Shown: in pieces, positions 1 to 11,375 of the stretch
Layout of the letters: every line of letters starts with the position of its first letter
How positions within the stretch are numbered: the first letter of the stretch is position 1
Source: Tetragonia tetragonoides
Taxonomy: Eukaryota > Streptophyta > Magnoliopsida > Caryophyllales > Aizoaceae
Length of the DNA stretch: 64,000 nt
Assembly (NCBI GenBank): GCA_038025085.1
Contig: CM076145.1
Coordinates: 12,249,000-12,312,999 of the forward strand
Reading direction: 5' to 3'
The notes under the pieces: model-generated
What the model was told of the DNA's origin: nothing
Seen by the model: the letters and a program-made list of their open reading frames with translations, nothing else
Database searches by the model: none
Position numbers and translations under genes: made by a program

Positions 1-143
1 GTTGTTTCTCACTCCAATGAATGCAAACAAAGCTTTTGGGTGCTTTCTCTGAAAATACAACACAAAAGAACACAATCTCTTTCACCCTAGATGTAAGAGC
101 TGTTAAATCGCGTAAATGCATTCAAAAGGTGGAGTTAAAGCTT
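1..143 (+). repeat. 168-bp satellite, forward block (partial)
   Basis: The window opens inside a forward monomer. The block ends at about 136-145, where GGAGTTAAAGCTT of the forward strand runs directly into CTTTGTTTGCATTC of the reverse strand. The same forward-to-reverse junction occurs near 23520 and 31640. Confidence 0.9.
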
Positions 144-862
144 TGTTTGCATTCATTGGAGTGAGAAACTACACCAAGGATGTTTACAAGTACAAACAAG
201 CTTCAACTCAAGCTTTTGAATGTATTTACGCGTTTTAAAAGCTCATATGACTAGGGTGAAAAAGATTGAGTTTTTTTGTGTTGTATTTTAAGAGAAAGCA
301 ACCAAAAGCTTTGTTTGCATTCATTTCAGTGAGAAACTACACCAAGAATGTTTACAAGTACAAAAAAGCTTCAACTCAACCTTTTCAATGCATTTACACG
401 TTTTAAAAGCTCATATGACTAGGGTGAAAAAGATTGAGGTCTTTTTTGTTGTATATTAAGAGAACGCACCCAAATGTTTTGTTGCATTCATTTCATTGAG
501 AAACTACACCAAGAATGTTTACAAGTACAAACAAACTTCAACTCAAGCTTTTGAATGCATTTACGCGTTTTAAAAGCTCATATGACTAGGCTGAAAGAGA
601 TTGCGTTCTTTTGTGTTGTATATTAAGAGAAAGCACCCAAATGCTTTGTTTACATTAATTTGAGTGTGAAACTACCCCAAGGATGTTTACAACTACAAAC
701 AAGCTTGAACTCAAGCTTTTGAATGCATTTAAGCGTTTTAAAAGCTCATACGACAAGGGTGAAAGAGATTCAGTTCTTTTGTGTTGTATTTTAAGAGAAC
801 GCACCCAAATGCTTTGTTTGCATTCATTTGAGTGAGAAACTTAACCAATGATGTTTAGAACG
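144..862 (-). repeat. 168-bp satellite, reverse block
   Basis: About four reverse monomers. The one at 650-800 belongs to a distinct subtype, with ACTACCCCAAGG, AAGCGTTTT and ACGACAAGGGT in place of the usual ACTACACCAAGG, ACGCGTTTT and ATGACTAGGGT. The block ends in a scrambled patch at 855-880. Confidence 0.9.
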
Positions 863-1812
863 CGTAAATGCACCCAAACCCTAGATGTAAGAGCTTTTAA
901 AACGCGTAAATATATTCAAAAGCTTGAGTTGAAGCTTGTTTGTACTTGTAAACATTCTTGGTATAGTTTCTCACTCACCCAAATGCTTTGTTTGCATTCA
1001 TTTGAGTGAGAAACTACACCAAGGATGTTTACAAGTACAAACAAGCTTTAACTCCACCTTTTGAATGCATTTGCGCGTTTTAAAAGCTCATATGACTAGG
1101 GTGAAAAAGATTGAGTTCTTTTGTGTTGTACATTAAGAGAAAGCACCCAAATGCTTTGTTTGCATTCATTTGAGTGAGAAACTTAACCAAGGATCTTTAC
1201 AAGTACAAACAAATGCTTTTGAAAGCTTGAGTTGAAGTACTTGTAAATGCTTTGTTTGCATTCATTTGAGTGAGAAACTACTCTCTGAAAATACGCGTTT
1301 TAAAATCTCATATGACTAGGGTGAAAGAGATTGAGTTCTTTTGTGTTGTATATTAAGAGAAAGCGCCCAAATGCTTTGTTTGCATACATTTGAGGGAGAA
1401 ACTACACCAAGGATGTTTACATGTACAAACAAGCTTCAACTCAAGCTTTTGAAAGCATTTACGCGTTTTAAAAGCTCATATGACTAGGGTGAAAGAGATT
1501 GAGTTCTTTTGTGTTGTATATTAAGAGAAAGCACCCAGATGCTTTGTTTGCAGTCATTTGAGTGAGAAACTTAACCAAGGATGTTTACAAGTACAAACAA
1601 GCTTCAACCCAAGCTTTTGAATGCTTTCTCTTAAAATACAACACAAAAGAACTCAATCTTTTTCACCCTAGTCATATGAGCTTTTAAAACGCGTAAATGC
1701 ATTGAAAAGCTTGTTTGTAAATGCATACAATTTCAGTGAGAAACTACACCAAGGATGTTTACAAGCACAAACAAGCTTTATCTCCACCTTTTGAATGCAT
1801 TTACGCATTTTA
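863..1812. repeat. 168-bp satellite, rapidly alternating orientation
   Basis: This stretch flips strand about every 30-370 bp: forward 863-976, reverse 977-1220, a forward scrap 1221-1248, reverse 1249-1622, forward 1623-1725, reverse 1726-1812. At 1280-1295 a 13-bp forward scrap (TCTCTGAAAATAC) lies inside a reverse monomer. The same chimera recurs near 3270 and 4510. Confidence 0.85.
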
Positions 1813-3056
1813 AAACGCGTAAATACATTCAAAAGGTGGAGTTAAAGCTTGTTTGTACTTGTAAACATTCTTGGTGCAGTTTCTCACTCAAATGAATGCA
1901 AACAAAGCGTTTGGCTGCTTTCTCTTAATATACAACACAAAAGACCTCAATCTCTTTCACCCTAGTCATATGAGCTTCAAAACGCGTAAATACATTCAAA
2001 AGCTTGAGTTGAAGCTTGTTTGTACTTGTAAACATCCTTGGTGTAGTTTCTCACTCCAATGAATGCAAACAAAGCTTTTGGCTTCTTTCTCTGAAAATAC
2101 AACACAAAAGAACTCAATCTCTTTCACCCTAGTCGTAAGAGCTGTTAAAACGCGTAAATGCATTCAAAAGGTGGAGTTAAAGCTTGTTTGTACTTGTAAA
2201 CATCCTTGGTGTAGTTTCTCACTCAAATTAATGCAAACAAAGCATTTGGGTGCTTTCTCTTAATATACAACACAAAAAACCTCAATCTCTTTCCCCCTAG
2301 TCATATGAGCTTTTAAAACGCGTAAATACATACAAAAGCTTGAGTTGAAGCTTGTTTGTACTTGTAAACATCCTTGGTGTAGTTTCTCACTCCAATGAAT
2401 GCAAACAAAGCATTTGGATGCTTTCTCTTAATATACAACACAAAAGAACTCAATCTCTTTAAAACGCATATATGCATTCAAAAGGTGGAGTTAAATCTCG
2501 TTTGTACTTGTAAACATCCTTGGTGTAGTTTCTCACTTAAATGAATGCAAATAAAGCATCTGGGTGCATTCTCTTAATTTTCATCACAAAAGAACTCAAT
2601 CTCTTTCACCCTAGTCGTATGCGCTTTTAAAACGCGTAAATGCATTCAAAAGCTTGATTTGAAGCTTGTTTGTACTTGTAAACATCCTTGGTGTAGTTTC
2701 TCACTTAAATGAATACAAACAAAGCATCTGTGTTCTTTCTCTTAATTTTCAACACAAAAGAACTCAATCTCTTTCACCCTAGTTGTAAGAGCTGTTAAAA
2801 CGCGGAAATGCATTCAAAAGCTTGAGTTAAAGCTTGTTTGTACTTGTAAGCATCCTTGGTGTAGTTTCTCCTCAAATAAAATACAAACAAAGCATCTGGG
2901 TGATTTCTCTTAATATACAACTCAAAAAATTTCAATCTCTTTCACCCTAGTCGTAAGAGCCGTTAAAAGGCGTAAAGGCATTCAAAACGCGTAAATACAT
3001 TCAAAAGCTTGAGTTGAAGCTTGTTTGTACTTGTAAACATCCTTGGTATAGTTTGT
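1813..3056 (+). repeat. 168-bp satellite, forward block
   Basis: About 7.4 forward monomers. Its left edge is a near-perfect dyad around TTTTAAAA (1795-1830), where GCATTTACGCATTTT meets AAAACGCGTAAATAC. Its right edge is TCACTCACCCAAATGCTTTG, the same switch as near 976. Confidence 0.9.
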
Positions 3057-3680
3057 CACTCACCCAAATGCTTTGTTTGCATTCATTTGAGTGAGAAACT
3101 ACACCAAGGATGTTTACAAGTACAAACAAGCTTTAACTCCACCTTTTGAATGCATTTGCGCGTTTTAAAAGCTCATATGACTAGGGTGAAAAAGATTTAG
3201 TTCTTTTGTGTTGTATATTAAGAGAAAGCACCCAAATGCTTTGTTTGCATTCATTTGAGTGAGAAACTACTCTCTGAAAATACTCGTTTTAAAAGCTCAT
3301 ATGACTAGGGTGAAAGAGATTGAGTTCTTTTGTGTTGTATATTAAGAGAAAGCACCCAAATGCTTTGTTTGCATTCATTTGAGGGAGAAACTACACCAAG
3401 GATGTTTACTAGTACAAACAAGCTTCAACTCAAGCTTTTGAAAGCATTTACGCGTTTTAAAAGCTCATATGACTAGGGTGAAAGAGATTGAGTTCTTTTG
3501 TGTTGTATATTAAGAGAAACCACCCAGATGCTTTGTTTGCATTCATTTGAGTGAGAAACATAACCAAGGATGTTTACAAGTACAAACAAGCTTCAACTCA
3601 AGCTTTTGAATGTATTTACGCGTTTTAACAGCTCTTATAAGCATTCAACCAAGCTTTTGAATGTATTTACGCGTTTTAAC
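3057..3680 (-). repeat. 168-bp satellite, reverse block
   Basis: Reverse monomers with the TCTCTGAAAATAC chimeric scrap at about 3268-3280. Together with the preceding 70 bp this closely resembles 900-1620, which indicates a local segmental duplication. Confidence 0.9.
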
Positions 3681-4470
3681 AACACAAAAAACGCGTAAAT
3701 GCATTCAAAAGCTTGAGTTGAAGCTTGTTTGTACTTGTAAACATTCTTGGTGTAGTTTCTCACTGAAATGAATGCAAACAAAGCTTTTGGTTGCTTTCTC
3801 TTAAAATACAACACAAAAGAACTTAATCTTTTTCACCCTAGTCATATGAGCTTTTAAAACGCGTAAATGCCTTCAAAAGCTTGAGTTGAAGCTTGTTTGT
3901 ACTTGTAAACATCCTTGGTGTAGTTTCTCACTCCAATGAATGCAAACAAAGCTTTTGGGTGCTTTCTCTGAAAATACAACACAAAAGAAGTCCATCTCTT
4001 TCACCCTAGTCGTAAGAGCCGTTAAAACGCGTAAAAGCATTCAAAAGGTGGAGTTAAAGCTTATTTGTACTTGTAAACATCCTTGGTGTAGTTTCTCACT
4101 CAAATGAATGCAAACAAAGCATTTGGGTGCTTTCTCTTAATATACAACACAAAAGACCTCAATCTCTTTCACCCTAGTCAAATGAGCTTTTAAAACGCGT
4201 AAATACATTCTAAAGCTTGAGTTGAAGCTTGTTTGTACTTGTAAACATCCTTGGTGTAGTTTCTCACTCCAATGAATGCAAACAAAGCTTTTGGGTTCTT
4301 TCTCTGAAAATACAACACAAAAGAACTCAATCTCTTTCACCCTTGTCGTATGAGCTTTTTAAACGCTTAAATGCATTCAAAAGCTTGAGTTCAAGCTTGT
4401 TTGTAGTTGTAAACATCCTTGGGGTAGTTTCACACTCAAATGAATGCAAACAAAGCATTTGGGTGCATTT
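3681..4470 (+). repeat. 168-bp satellite, forward block
   Basis: About 4.7 forward monomers. Spacing between successive GCTTGTTTGTA starts (4227 to 4395) is exactly 168 bp. The monomer at 4310-4450 is the CCCTTGTCGTATGAG subtype, which lacks the usual in-frame TAG. Confidence 0.9.
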
Positions 4471-5010
4471 GTAAACGCTTTGTTTGCATTCATTTGAGTG
4501 AGAAACTACTCTCTGAAAATACGCGTTTTAAAAGCTCATATGACTAGGGTGAAAGAGATTGAGTTCTTTTGTGTTGTATATTAAGAGAAAGCACCCAAAT
4601 GCTTTGTTTGCATTCATTTGAGGGAGAAACAACACCAAGGATGTTTCCAAGTACAAACAAGCTTCAACTCAAGCTTTTGAAAGCATTTACGCGTTTTAAA
4701 AGCTCATATGACAAGGGTGAAAGAGATTGAGTTCTTTTGTGTTGTATATTAAGAGAAAGCACCCAAATGCTTTGTTTGCATTCATTTGAGGGAGAAAGTA
4801 CACCAAGGATGTTTACAAGTACAAACAAGCTTCAACTCAAGCTTTAGAATGTATTTACGCGTTTTAAAAGCTCATTTGACTAGGGTGAAAGAGATTGAGG
4901 TCTTTTGTGTTGTATATTAAGAGAAAGCACCCAAATGCTTTGTTTGCATACATTTGAGTGAGAAACTACACCAAGAATGTTTACAAGTACAAACAAGCTT
5001 CAACTCAAGC
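4471..5010 (-). repeat. 168-bp satellite, reverse block
   Basis: Reverse monomers that begin with the third copy of the ACTCTCTGAAAATACGCG chimera (about 4505-4525). Confidence 0.9.
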
Positions 5011-5872
5011 TTTTGAATGCTTTCTCTTAAAATACAACACAAAAGAAGTCAATCTTTTTCACCCTAGTCATATGAGCTTTTAAAACGCGTAAATGCATTC
5101 AAAAGGTGGAGTTAAAGCTTGTTTGTACTTGTAAACATCCTTGGTGTAGTTTCTCACTCAAATGAATGCAAACAAAGCATTTGGGTGCTTTCTCTTAATA
5201 TACAACACAAAAGACCTCAATCTCTTTCACCCTAGTCGTATGAGGTTTTAAAACGCGTAAATGCTTTCAAAAGCTTGAGTTGAAGCTTGTTTGTACTTGT
5301 AAACATCCTTGGTGTAGTTTCTCCCTCAAATGAATGCAAACAAAGCATTTGGGTGCTTTTTCTTAATATACAACACAAAAGAACTCAATCTCTTTCACCC
5401 TAGATGTAAGAGCTGTTAAAACACGTAAATGCATTCAAAAGGTGGAGTAAAAGCTTGTTTGTACTTGTAAACATCCTTTGTGTAGTTTCTCACTCAAATG
5501 AATGCAAACAAAGCATTTGGGTGCTTTCTCTTAATATACAACACAAAAGACCTCAATCTCTTTCACCCTAGTCATATGAGCTTTTAAAACGCGTAAATAC
5601 ATTCAAAAGCTTGAGTTGAAGCTTGTTTGTACTTGTAAACATCCTTGGTGTAGTTTCTCACTCCAATGAATGCAAACAAAGCTTTTGGGTGCTTTCTCTG
5701 AAAATACAACACAAAAGAACTCAATCTCTTTCACCCTAGTCGTATGAAGTTTTAAAACGCGTATATGCATTCAAAAGGTGGAGTTAAAGCTTGTTTGTAC
5801 TTGTAAACATCCTTGGTGTAGTTTCTCACTTAAATGAATGCAAATAAAGCATCTGGGTGCATTCTCTTAATT
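5011..5872 (+). repeat. 168-bp satellite, forward block with dimer register
   Basis: Monomer starts at 5117, 5285, 5453 and 5621 are each 168 bp apart, which fixes the period. Two monomer types alternate: the one entered from GGTGGAGTTAAAG carries GACCTCAATC, and the one entered from CTTGAGTTGAAG carries GAACTCAATC. The true higher-order unit here is therefore a 336-bp dimer. Confidence 0.92.
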
Positions 5873-6562
5873 TGAATGTATTTACGCGTTTTGAATGCCT
5901 TTACGCGTTTTAACGGCTCTTACGACTAGGGTGAAAGAGATTGAGTTCTTTTGAGTTCTATATTAAGAGAAATCACGCAGATGCTTTGTTTGCATTTCAT
6001 TTGAGGAGAAACTACACCAAGGATGTTTACAAGTAGAAACAAGCTTCAACTCAAGCTTTTGAATGCATTTACGCGTTTTGAATACATTTACGCGTTTTAA
6101 CAGCTCTTACGACTAGGGTGAAAGAGATTGAGTTCTTTTGTGTTGAAAATTAAGAGAAAGCACCCAGATGCTTTGTTTGCATTCATTTAAGTGAGAAAGT
6201 ACACCAAGGATGTTTACAAGTACAAACAAGCATCAACTCAAGCTTTTGAATGCATTTACGCGTTTTAACAGCTCTTACATCTAGGGTGAAAGAGATTGAG
6301 TTCTTTTGTGTTGTATTTTCAGCACCCAAATGCTTTGTTTGCATTCATTGGAGTGAGAAACTACACCAAGGATGTTTACAAGTACAAACAAGCTTCAACC
6401 CAAGCTTTAGAATGTATTTACGCGTTTTAAAAGCTCATATGACTAGGGTGAAAGAGATTGAGGTCTTTTGTGTTGTATATTAAGAGAAAGCACCCAAATG
6501 CTTTGTTTGCATTCATTTCAGTGAGAAACTACACCAAGAATGTTTACAAGTACAAACAAAGC
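5873..6562 (-). repeat. 168-bp satellite, reverse block
   Basis: About four reverse monomers with a duplicated TTTACGCGTTTTGAATGC step near 5880-5910 and 6060-6090. It ends at the recurrent junction AAGCATTTACGTGTAGCTTG. Confidence 0.9.
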
Positions 6563-7436
6563 ATTTACGTGTAGCTTGAGTTGAAGCTTGTTTGTACTTG
6601 TAAACATACTTGGTGTAGTTTCTCACTCAAATGAATGCAAACAAAGAATTTGTGTGATTTCTCTTAATATACAACACAAAAGAACTCAATCTCTTTCACC
6701 CTAGTCGTATGAGGTTTTAAAACGCGTATATGCATTCAAAAGGTGGAGTTAAAGCTTGTTTGTACTTGTAAACATCCTTGGTGTAGTTTCTCACTTAAAT
6801 GAATGCAAACAAAGCATTTGGGTGCTTTCTCTTAATATACAACACAAAAGACCTCAATCTCTTTCACCCTAGTCGTATGAGGTTTTAAAACGCGTAAATG
6901 CTTTCAAAAGCTTGAGTTGAAGCTTGTTTGTACTTGTAAACATCCTTGGTGTAGTTTCTCCCTCAAATGAATGCAAACAAAGCATTTGGGTGCTTTTTCT
7001 TAATATACAACACAAAAGAACTCAATCTCTTTCACCCTAGAAGTAAGAGCTGTTAAAACGCGTAAATGCATTCAAAAGGTGGAGTTAAAGCTTGTTTGTA
7101 CTTGTAAACATCCTTGGTGTAGTTTCTCACTCAAATGAATGCAAACAAAACATTTGGGTGCTTTCGCTTAATATACAACACAAAAGACCTCAATCTCTTT
7201 CACCCTAGTCATATGAGCTTTTAAAACGCGTAAATACATTCAAAAGCTTGAGTTGAAGCTTGTTTGTACTTGTAAACATCCTTGGTGTAGTTTCTCACTC
7301 AAATGAATGCAAACAAAGCTTTTGGCTGCTTTCTCTGAAAATACAACACAAAAGAACTCAATCTCTTTCACCCTAGTCGTATGAGGTTTTAAAACGCGTA
7401 TGTGCATTCAAAAGCTTGTTTGTACTTGTAAACAAC
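6563..7436 (+). repeat. 168-bp satellite, forward block (start of large duplication)
   Basis: About five forward monomers. This block, with everything up to about 21300 apart from the two retroelements, is a paralogue of 34796-40030. The right edge is the unusual junction AAACAACGTGTAAATG (7430), matched near 35660. Confidence 0.9.
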
Positions 7437-7824
7437 GTGTAAATGTTTTCTTTGCATTCATTTGAGTGAGAAACTACACCAACGATGTTTACAAGTACCA
7501 ACAAGTTTCAACTTAAGCTTTTGAATGCATATACGCGTTTTAACAGCTCTTACGACTAGGCGAAAAGAGATGGAGTTCATTTGTGTTGTATATTAAGAAA
7601 AAGCTCGCAAATGCTTTGTTTACATTCATTTGAGTGTGAAACTACCCCAAGGATGTTTACAACTACAAACAAGCTTGAACTCAAGCTTTTGAATGCATTT
7701 AAGCGTTTTAAAAGCTCATACGACAAGGGTGAAAGAGATTGAGTTCTTTTGTGTTGTATATTAAGAGAACGCACCCAAATGTTTTCGTTCCATTCATTTG
7801 AGTGAGAAACTACACCAAAGATGT
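7437..7824 (-). repeat. 168-bp satellite, reverse block, left flank of CRM-like element 1
   Basis: Reverse monomers including a CCCCAAGG-subtype unit at 7610-7775. The final five bases, GATGT (7820-7824), are the left copy of the target duplication. Confidence 0.9.
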
Positions 7825-8469
7825 TGATGTGAAATAAGTAACAAAACGGAAATTAACCTTTGATAGTATCACACAAAGGGATCTTGTTCAAGAATCACTC
7901 AAGAACAACTCACGAATCACTCGTAAAGGTTTCAACCTGAATCACTCAGTTTGAGGGGTAAATACTCACGTATTCAATAATTAATCATCAAAGCACGAGT
8001 TTACAGTAGCAAAGCTCTCCCCTATTTATAGACAAAGAAATCTAAAGCTATTCGGAATCCTAATCCTAGTCCAAATAGGAAACTAACTACGAAACTGACT
8101 ATAATTGTAAAATGAGCTAATTAACAGCTTTCCTAATACCTAAATGGACTCCTAATGCTACTAATAATCAGAATACTACTTTCCTAAACATATTCTAACT
8201 AATTAAGGAAATAGGCAAACGAAATCAAACTCAAACAGCTAATTACTTGGCGCCCAAGGCTCAAAACGCTGGAACAGTTTCCTTGGCGCCCAAGGCTTCT
8301 TCTTTTCAGCTTCTAGTCATCTTCTTGCCACTCTAACATAGTTACCTCACACTTTACCTCACGTGGCATTATACTCTTAGCAATGAGCAGCTCAAGATCA
8401 AGCATTAACGTTTCAAGAACTGGGTTCTTGGACGTTCTTGATTCGTCGTCTTCTTGCTTGTCCTTTAAC
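7825..8469 (-). repeat. 3' LTR of CRM-like element 1 (truncated)
   Basis: It matches the 662-bp LTR at 11376-12037 from TGATGTGAAATAAG as far as CTTTAAC, then jumps into RNase H coding sequence. The last 17-18 bp, ending GCATCA on the plus strand, are missing. Two direct copies of CTTGGCGCCCAAGG lie near 8247 and 8283. Confidence 0.93.
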
Positions 8470-11212
8470 CCACCCCACTAGCCTCACATTCAACCTCAAA
8501 CAATCTATCAAAATCGGGTAATGCTAGAATAGGTGCTTGACACAACTTCTCTTTGACCTCAACAAAGGCCTTTTGCGCACTTTCACTCCAATTAAACTCT
8601 CCTTTTTTCATTAATTCAGTTATAGGAGCAGTAATAGAACTAAAATTGCGTATAAACCTCCGATAAAATGATGCCAAGCCATGAAAACTACGTACCTCAT
8701 GTATATTGGTTGGAGCTGGCCATGAAGCCATAGCTTCTACCTTGGACGGATCAACATGTACACCATCTTTGGACACAATGTAACCAAGGAATATAACCTT
8801 AGGAAGCATGAAATCACACTTCTCTAACCTGCCAAAAAGCTGTTGTTCCTTTAGCTTCTCAAATACGCGCTGTAGATGTACAAGATGTTCCTCCTTGGTC
8901 TTGCTGAATATAAGTATATCATCAAGGTAAACCACAACAAATTTACCAAGGAATGCTCTCAATACCTCGTTCATCAACCTCATGAATGTGCTAGTAGCGT
9001 TGCACAAGCCAAAAGGCATTACTAACCACTCATACAAACCATGTCGTGTCTTGAACGCGGTTTTCCATTCATCTCCCTCCTTGATTCTCACTTGATGGTA
9101 TCCAGCTCTAAGATCTATCTTGGAAAACAACTGGGAACCATGTAGCTCGTCTAACATATCATCTAATCTTGGCATAGGGAACCTATATTTGATTGTGATA
9201 TTGTTGACAGCTCTACTATCAATGCACATACGCCATGTCCCATCTTTCTTAGGCACAAGTAACGCAGGAACAGCGCATGGACTTAGACTTTCTCTCACAT
9301 AGCCTCTTTGCACAAGCTCTTCAACTTGTCTTTGTAACTCTTTGGCTTCTTCGGGGTTACACCGATATGCTGGCCTATTTGGAAGTGGTGCTCCAGGAAC
9401 TAGGTCAATTTGGTGTTCTATGCCACGCATAGGAGGTAAACCAGGGGGTAACTCCTCGGGGAACACTTCTTTGAACCTCTCTAACAATAGGCGTAACTCA
9501 GGATCATAATTGGGATTGCTACACATGTTAGGTTCAAACAACAACACTAGGTAGCTCATAGTTTCACTAGCCACCTCTTTTTCCATCTCTTTCTCTCCTA
9601 TGACCATTACACGACTCGCCTTTTTACTAGCCTTTGCTTCTTTAACTTGAGTGGCAGTCAAGGGTAACAATTTGATTCGTTTCTGGTTATGCTCAACAGT
9701 ATAGATATTGTTTACACCATCATGACTAACTTTCCTATCAAATTGCCAAGGACGACCTAACAATATATGACAAACACCCATAGGCAGTACATCACACCAT
9801 AGATCGTCTTTATAACACCCTAAAGTAAAGCAAACTCTAGCTTGTGTGGTCACTTTTAACCCTTCCCCATCATTCAACCATTGCACAGTATAGGGTTTAG
9901 GATGACTTTTAGTAGGCAAATCAAGCTTATCAACCATCTCTTTAGAGGCAACATTAGTACAACTCCCAGAGTCAATAGTCAAATTGCAAACTTTACCTCT
10001 AACCTTGCAGCGAGAATGGAATATTTGCTCCCTTTGGTCGGACTCATCATCGGCCACAGTCGTATGTAGCAACTTCGTAAGGATTAGGGTCTCTCCAACC
10101 TCGGGTATACCATAATCTTCAATGAATGGCTCTCCCTTATCTTCATCACTATCCTCGGTTATGGGCATAACAAACGAGGGTTCCATCTCTTCTAGCTCAG
10201 CGATGGTGAGCGCTTTCTTCGAGCCGCACTCATAGGCATAGTGTCCATATCCTTGACACTTGAAACAACACAGTTGATTCTTGTCCTTAGTAGCCACGGC
10301 TTTGCCTTTGTCTTGAGTTACGGGCTTGCTAGGGATACTTGCGCTCTTGGAGAATGTTGTATTCTCTCTCGCATTGTATTGGTTCCGAAAATTTGTATAG
10401 CCTTTAATCACATCTCGAGCAACCGGTTTTTGCTCCTTCTCTTTCTTCTCAATCTTGAGAGCGATTTTGCACACGTCCTCAAAGGTTACGTAAGGAACAA
10501 GCTCTACCTTGCGCCTTAGAGTTGGGTTTAGACCTTTGATGAACCGTTCAATCGTTAACTCCTCCTTCTCCTCAATATCACACATCATGTGCATATGTTC
10601 AAACTTTTGGAGGTAGTCTTGTACACTTGAGGTTTCTTGGCTTAAGGACGTAAGTTTCAAAAACTGTTCTTGCTCAAATTCTTTAGGCAAAAATTGTTTC
10701 TTTAAATATTTCTTGAGTTTGTCCCAAGTCTCAATCTTTGCTTTCTCTTCCTTCTTGCGTCGAGCCTTTAGGTTTTCATATCATAAAGAACCATGCTTGG
10801 TGAGTTTAAGCGTGGCTAACTTGCATCTTCGCCGCTCATCATACTCCTTGTATTCAAAGACTCTCTCCATAGTTCTAAGCCAATCAAGAAAGGCCTCTGG
10901 TTCGTAGGAACCGTCATATTCAGGGAGTTCGACTTTCAAGTTCCTATCATCATCATAGGGGTGTCGTGGTTTAGGAGCGTCATTGGTTCTAGTCCCACTT
11001 GTGTCTTCAAACTCCTCATCGAAGTTGGGGTCACGGTTGTGGTTTCTCCAATGAATTCCGCGCATCCTTGTCTCTATGTTTTCCCTATCTTCTTGGTTTC
11101 TTCTTTCCATAGCAGCCATCCGCTCTGCCATCCGCTCTTCTTGAGTTTTGAAAGATGCCCTGAGATCCTCCATGGCTGTTAACAACTTTGCTAGTTCGTT
11201 GGGCTCACCCAT
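8465..11212 (-). pseudogene. Broken gag-protease-RT polyprotein gene of CRM-like element 1
   Basis: The reading frame starts at the ATG complementary to 11210-11212 (MGEP) if it matches element 2. It is interrupted by a TGA at 10781-10783 where element 2 has a Trp codon (TGG). Beyond the stop it stays in the same frame, without a frameshift, to a TAA at 8465-8467. Visible after the stop are the rest of Gag, a CCHC zinc knuckle (CFKCQGYGHYAYEC), the aspartic protease DSG motif (IDSGSCTNV) and reverse transcriptase with FSKIDLRAGYHQ and YLDD. The frame is lost at the start of RNase H, where the first catalytic Asp reads Glu (ECEASGVG). The last codons and the stop come from LTR sequence fused in by the deletion. 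RNase H and integrase are gone, so the product would be inactive for transposition. Confidence 0.93.
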
Positions 11213-11360
11213 AGCTTCGGTTGTTGGTTTCTTGGGGGTTTCTTGGCTGTCTTCTTGAACAAAGGGCGGATCTTGCAAGAATCTTTCTCGAAAGCTCGCT
11301 ATGGTGTCGTGTTTATGCTCAGGACCGTGTTGTTTAAACTTAAGAAAGCTCAAACCTTTA

Positions 11361-11372
11361 GCTCTGATACCA
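11361..11372 (-). other. Primer-binding site, initiator tRNA-Met type
   Basis: The minus strand reads TGGTATCAGAGC three bases inside the 5' LTR. This is the standard plant initiator tRNA-Met primer site of Ty3/gypsy and Ty1/copia elements. Confidence 0.95.
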
Positions 11373-11375
11373 AGT

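Noticed and set aside
1871..2263. Short ORFs of 60-94 codons inside the satellite, here and throughout the array
   Set aside because: They are translations of the same 168-bp monomer in different frames, begin at arbitrary ATGs, and depend on whether a variant base removes a stop. Nothing supports genes.
1..7824. CRISPR-like regularity of repeats
   Set aside because: Repeats are contiguous 168-bp monomers with no unique spacers, in a plant nuclear context.
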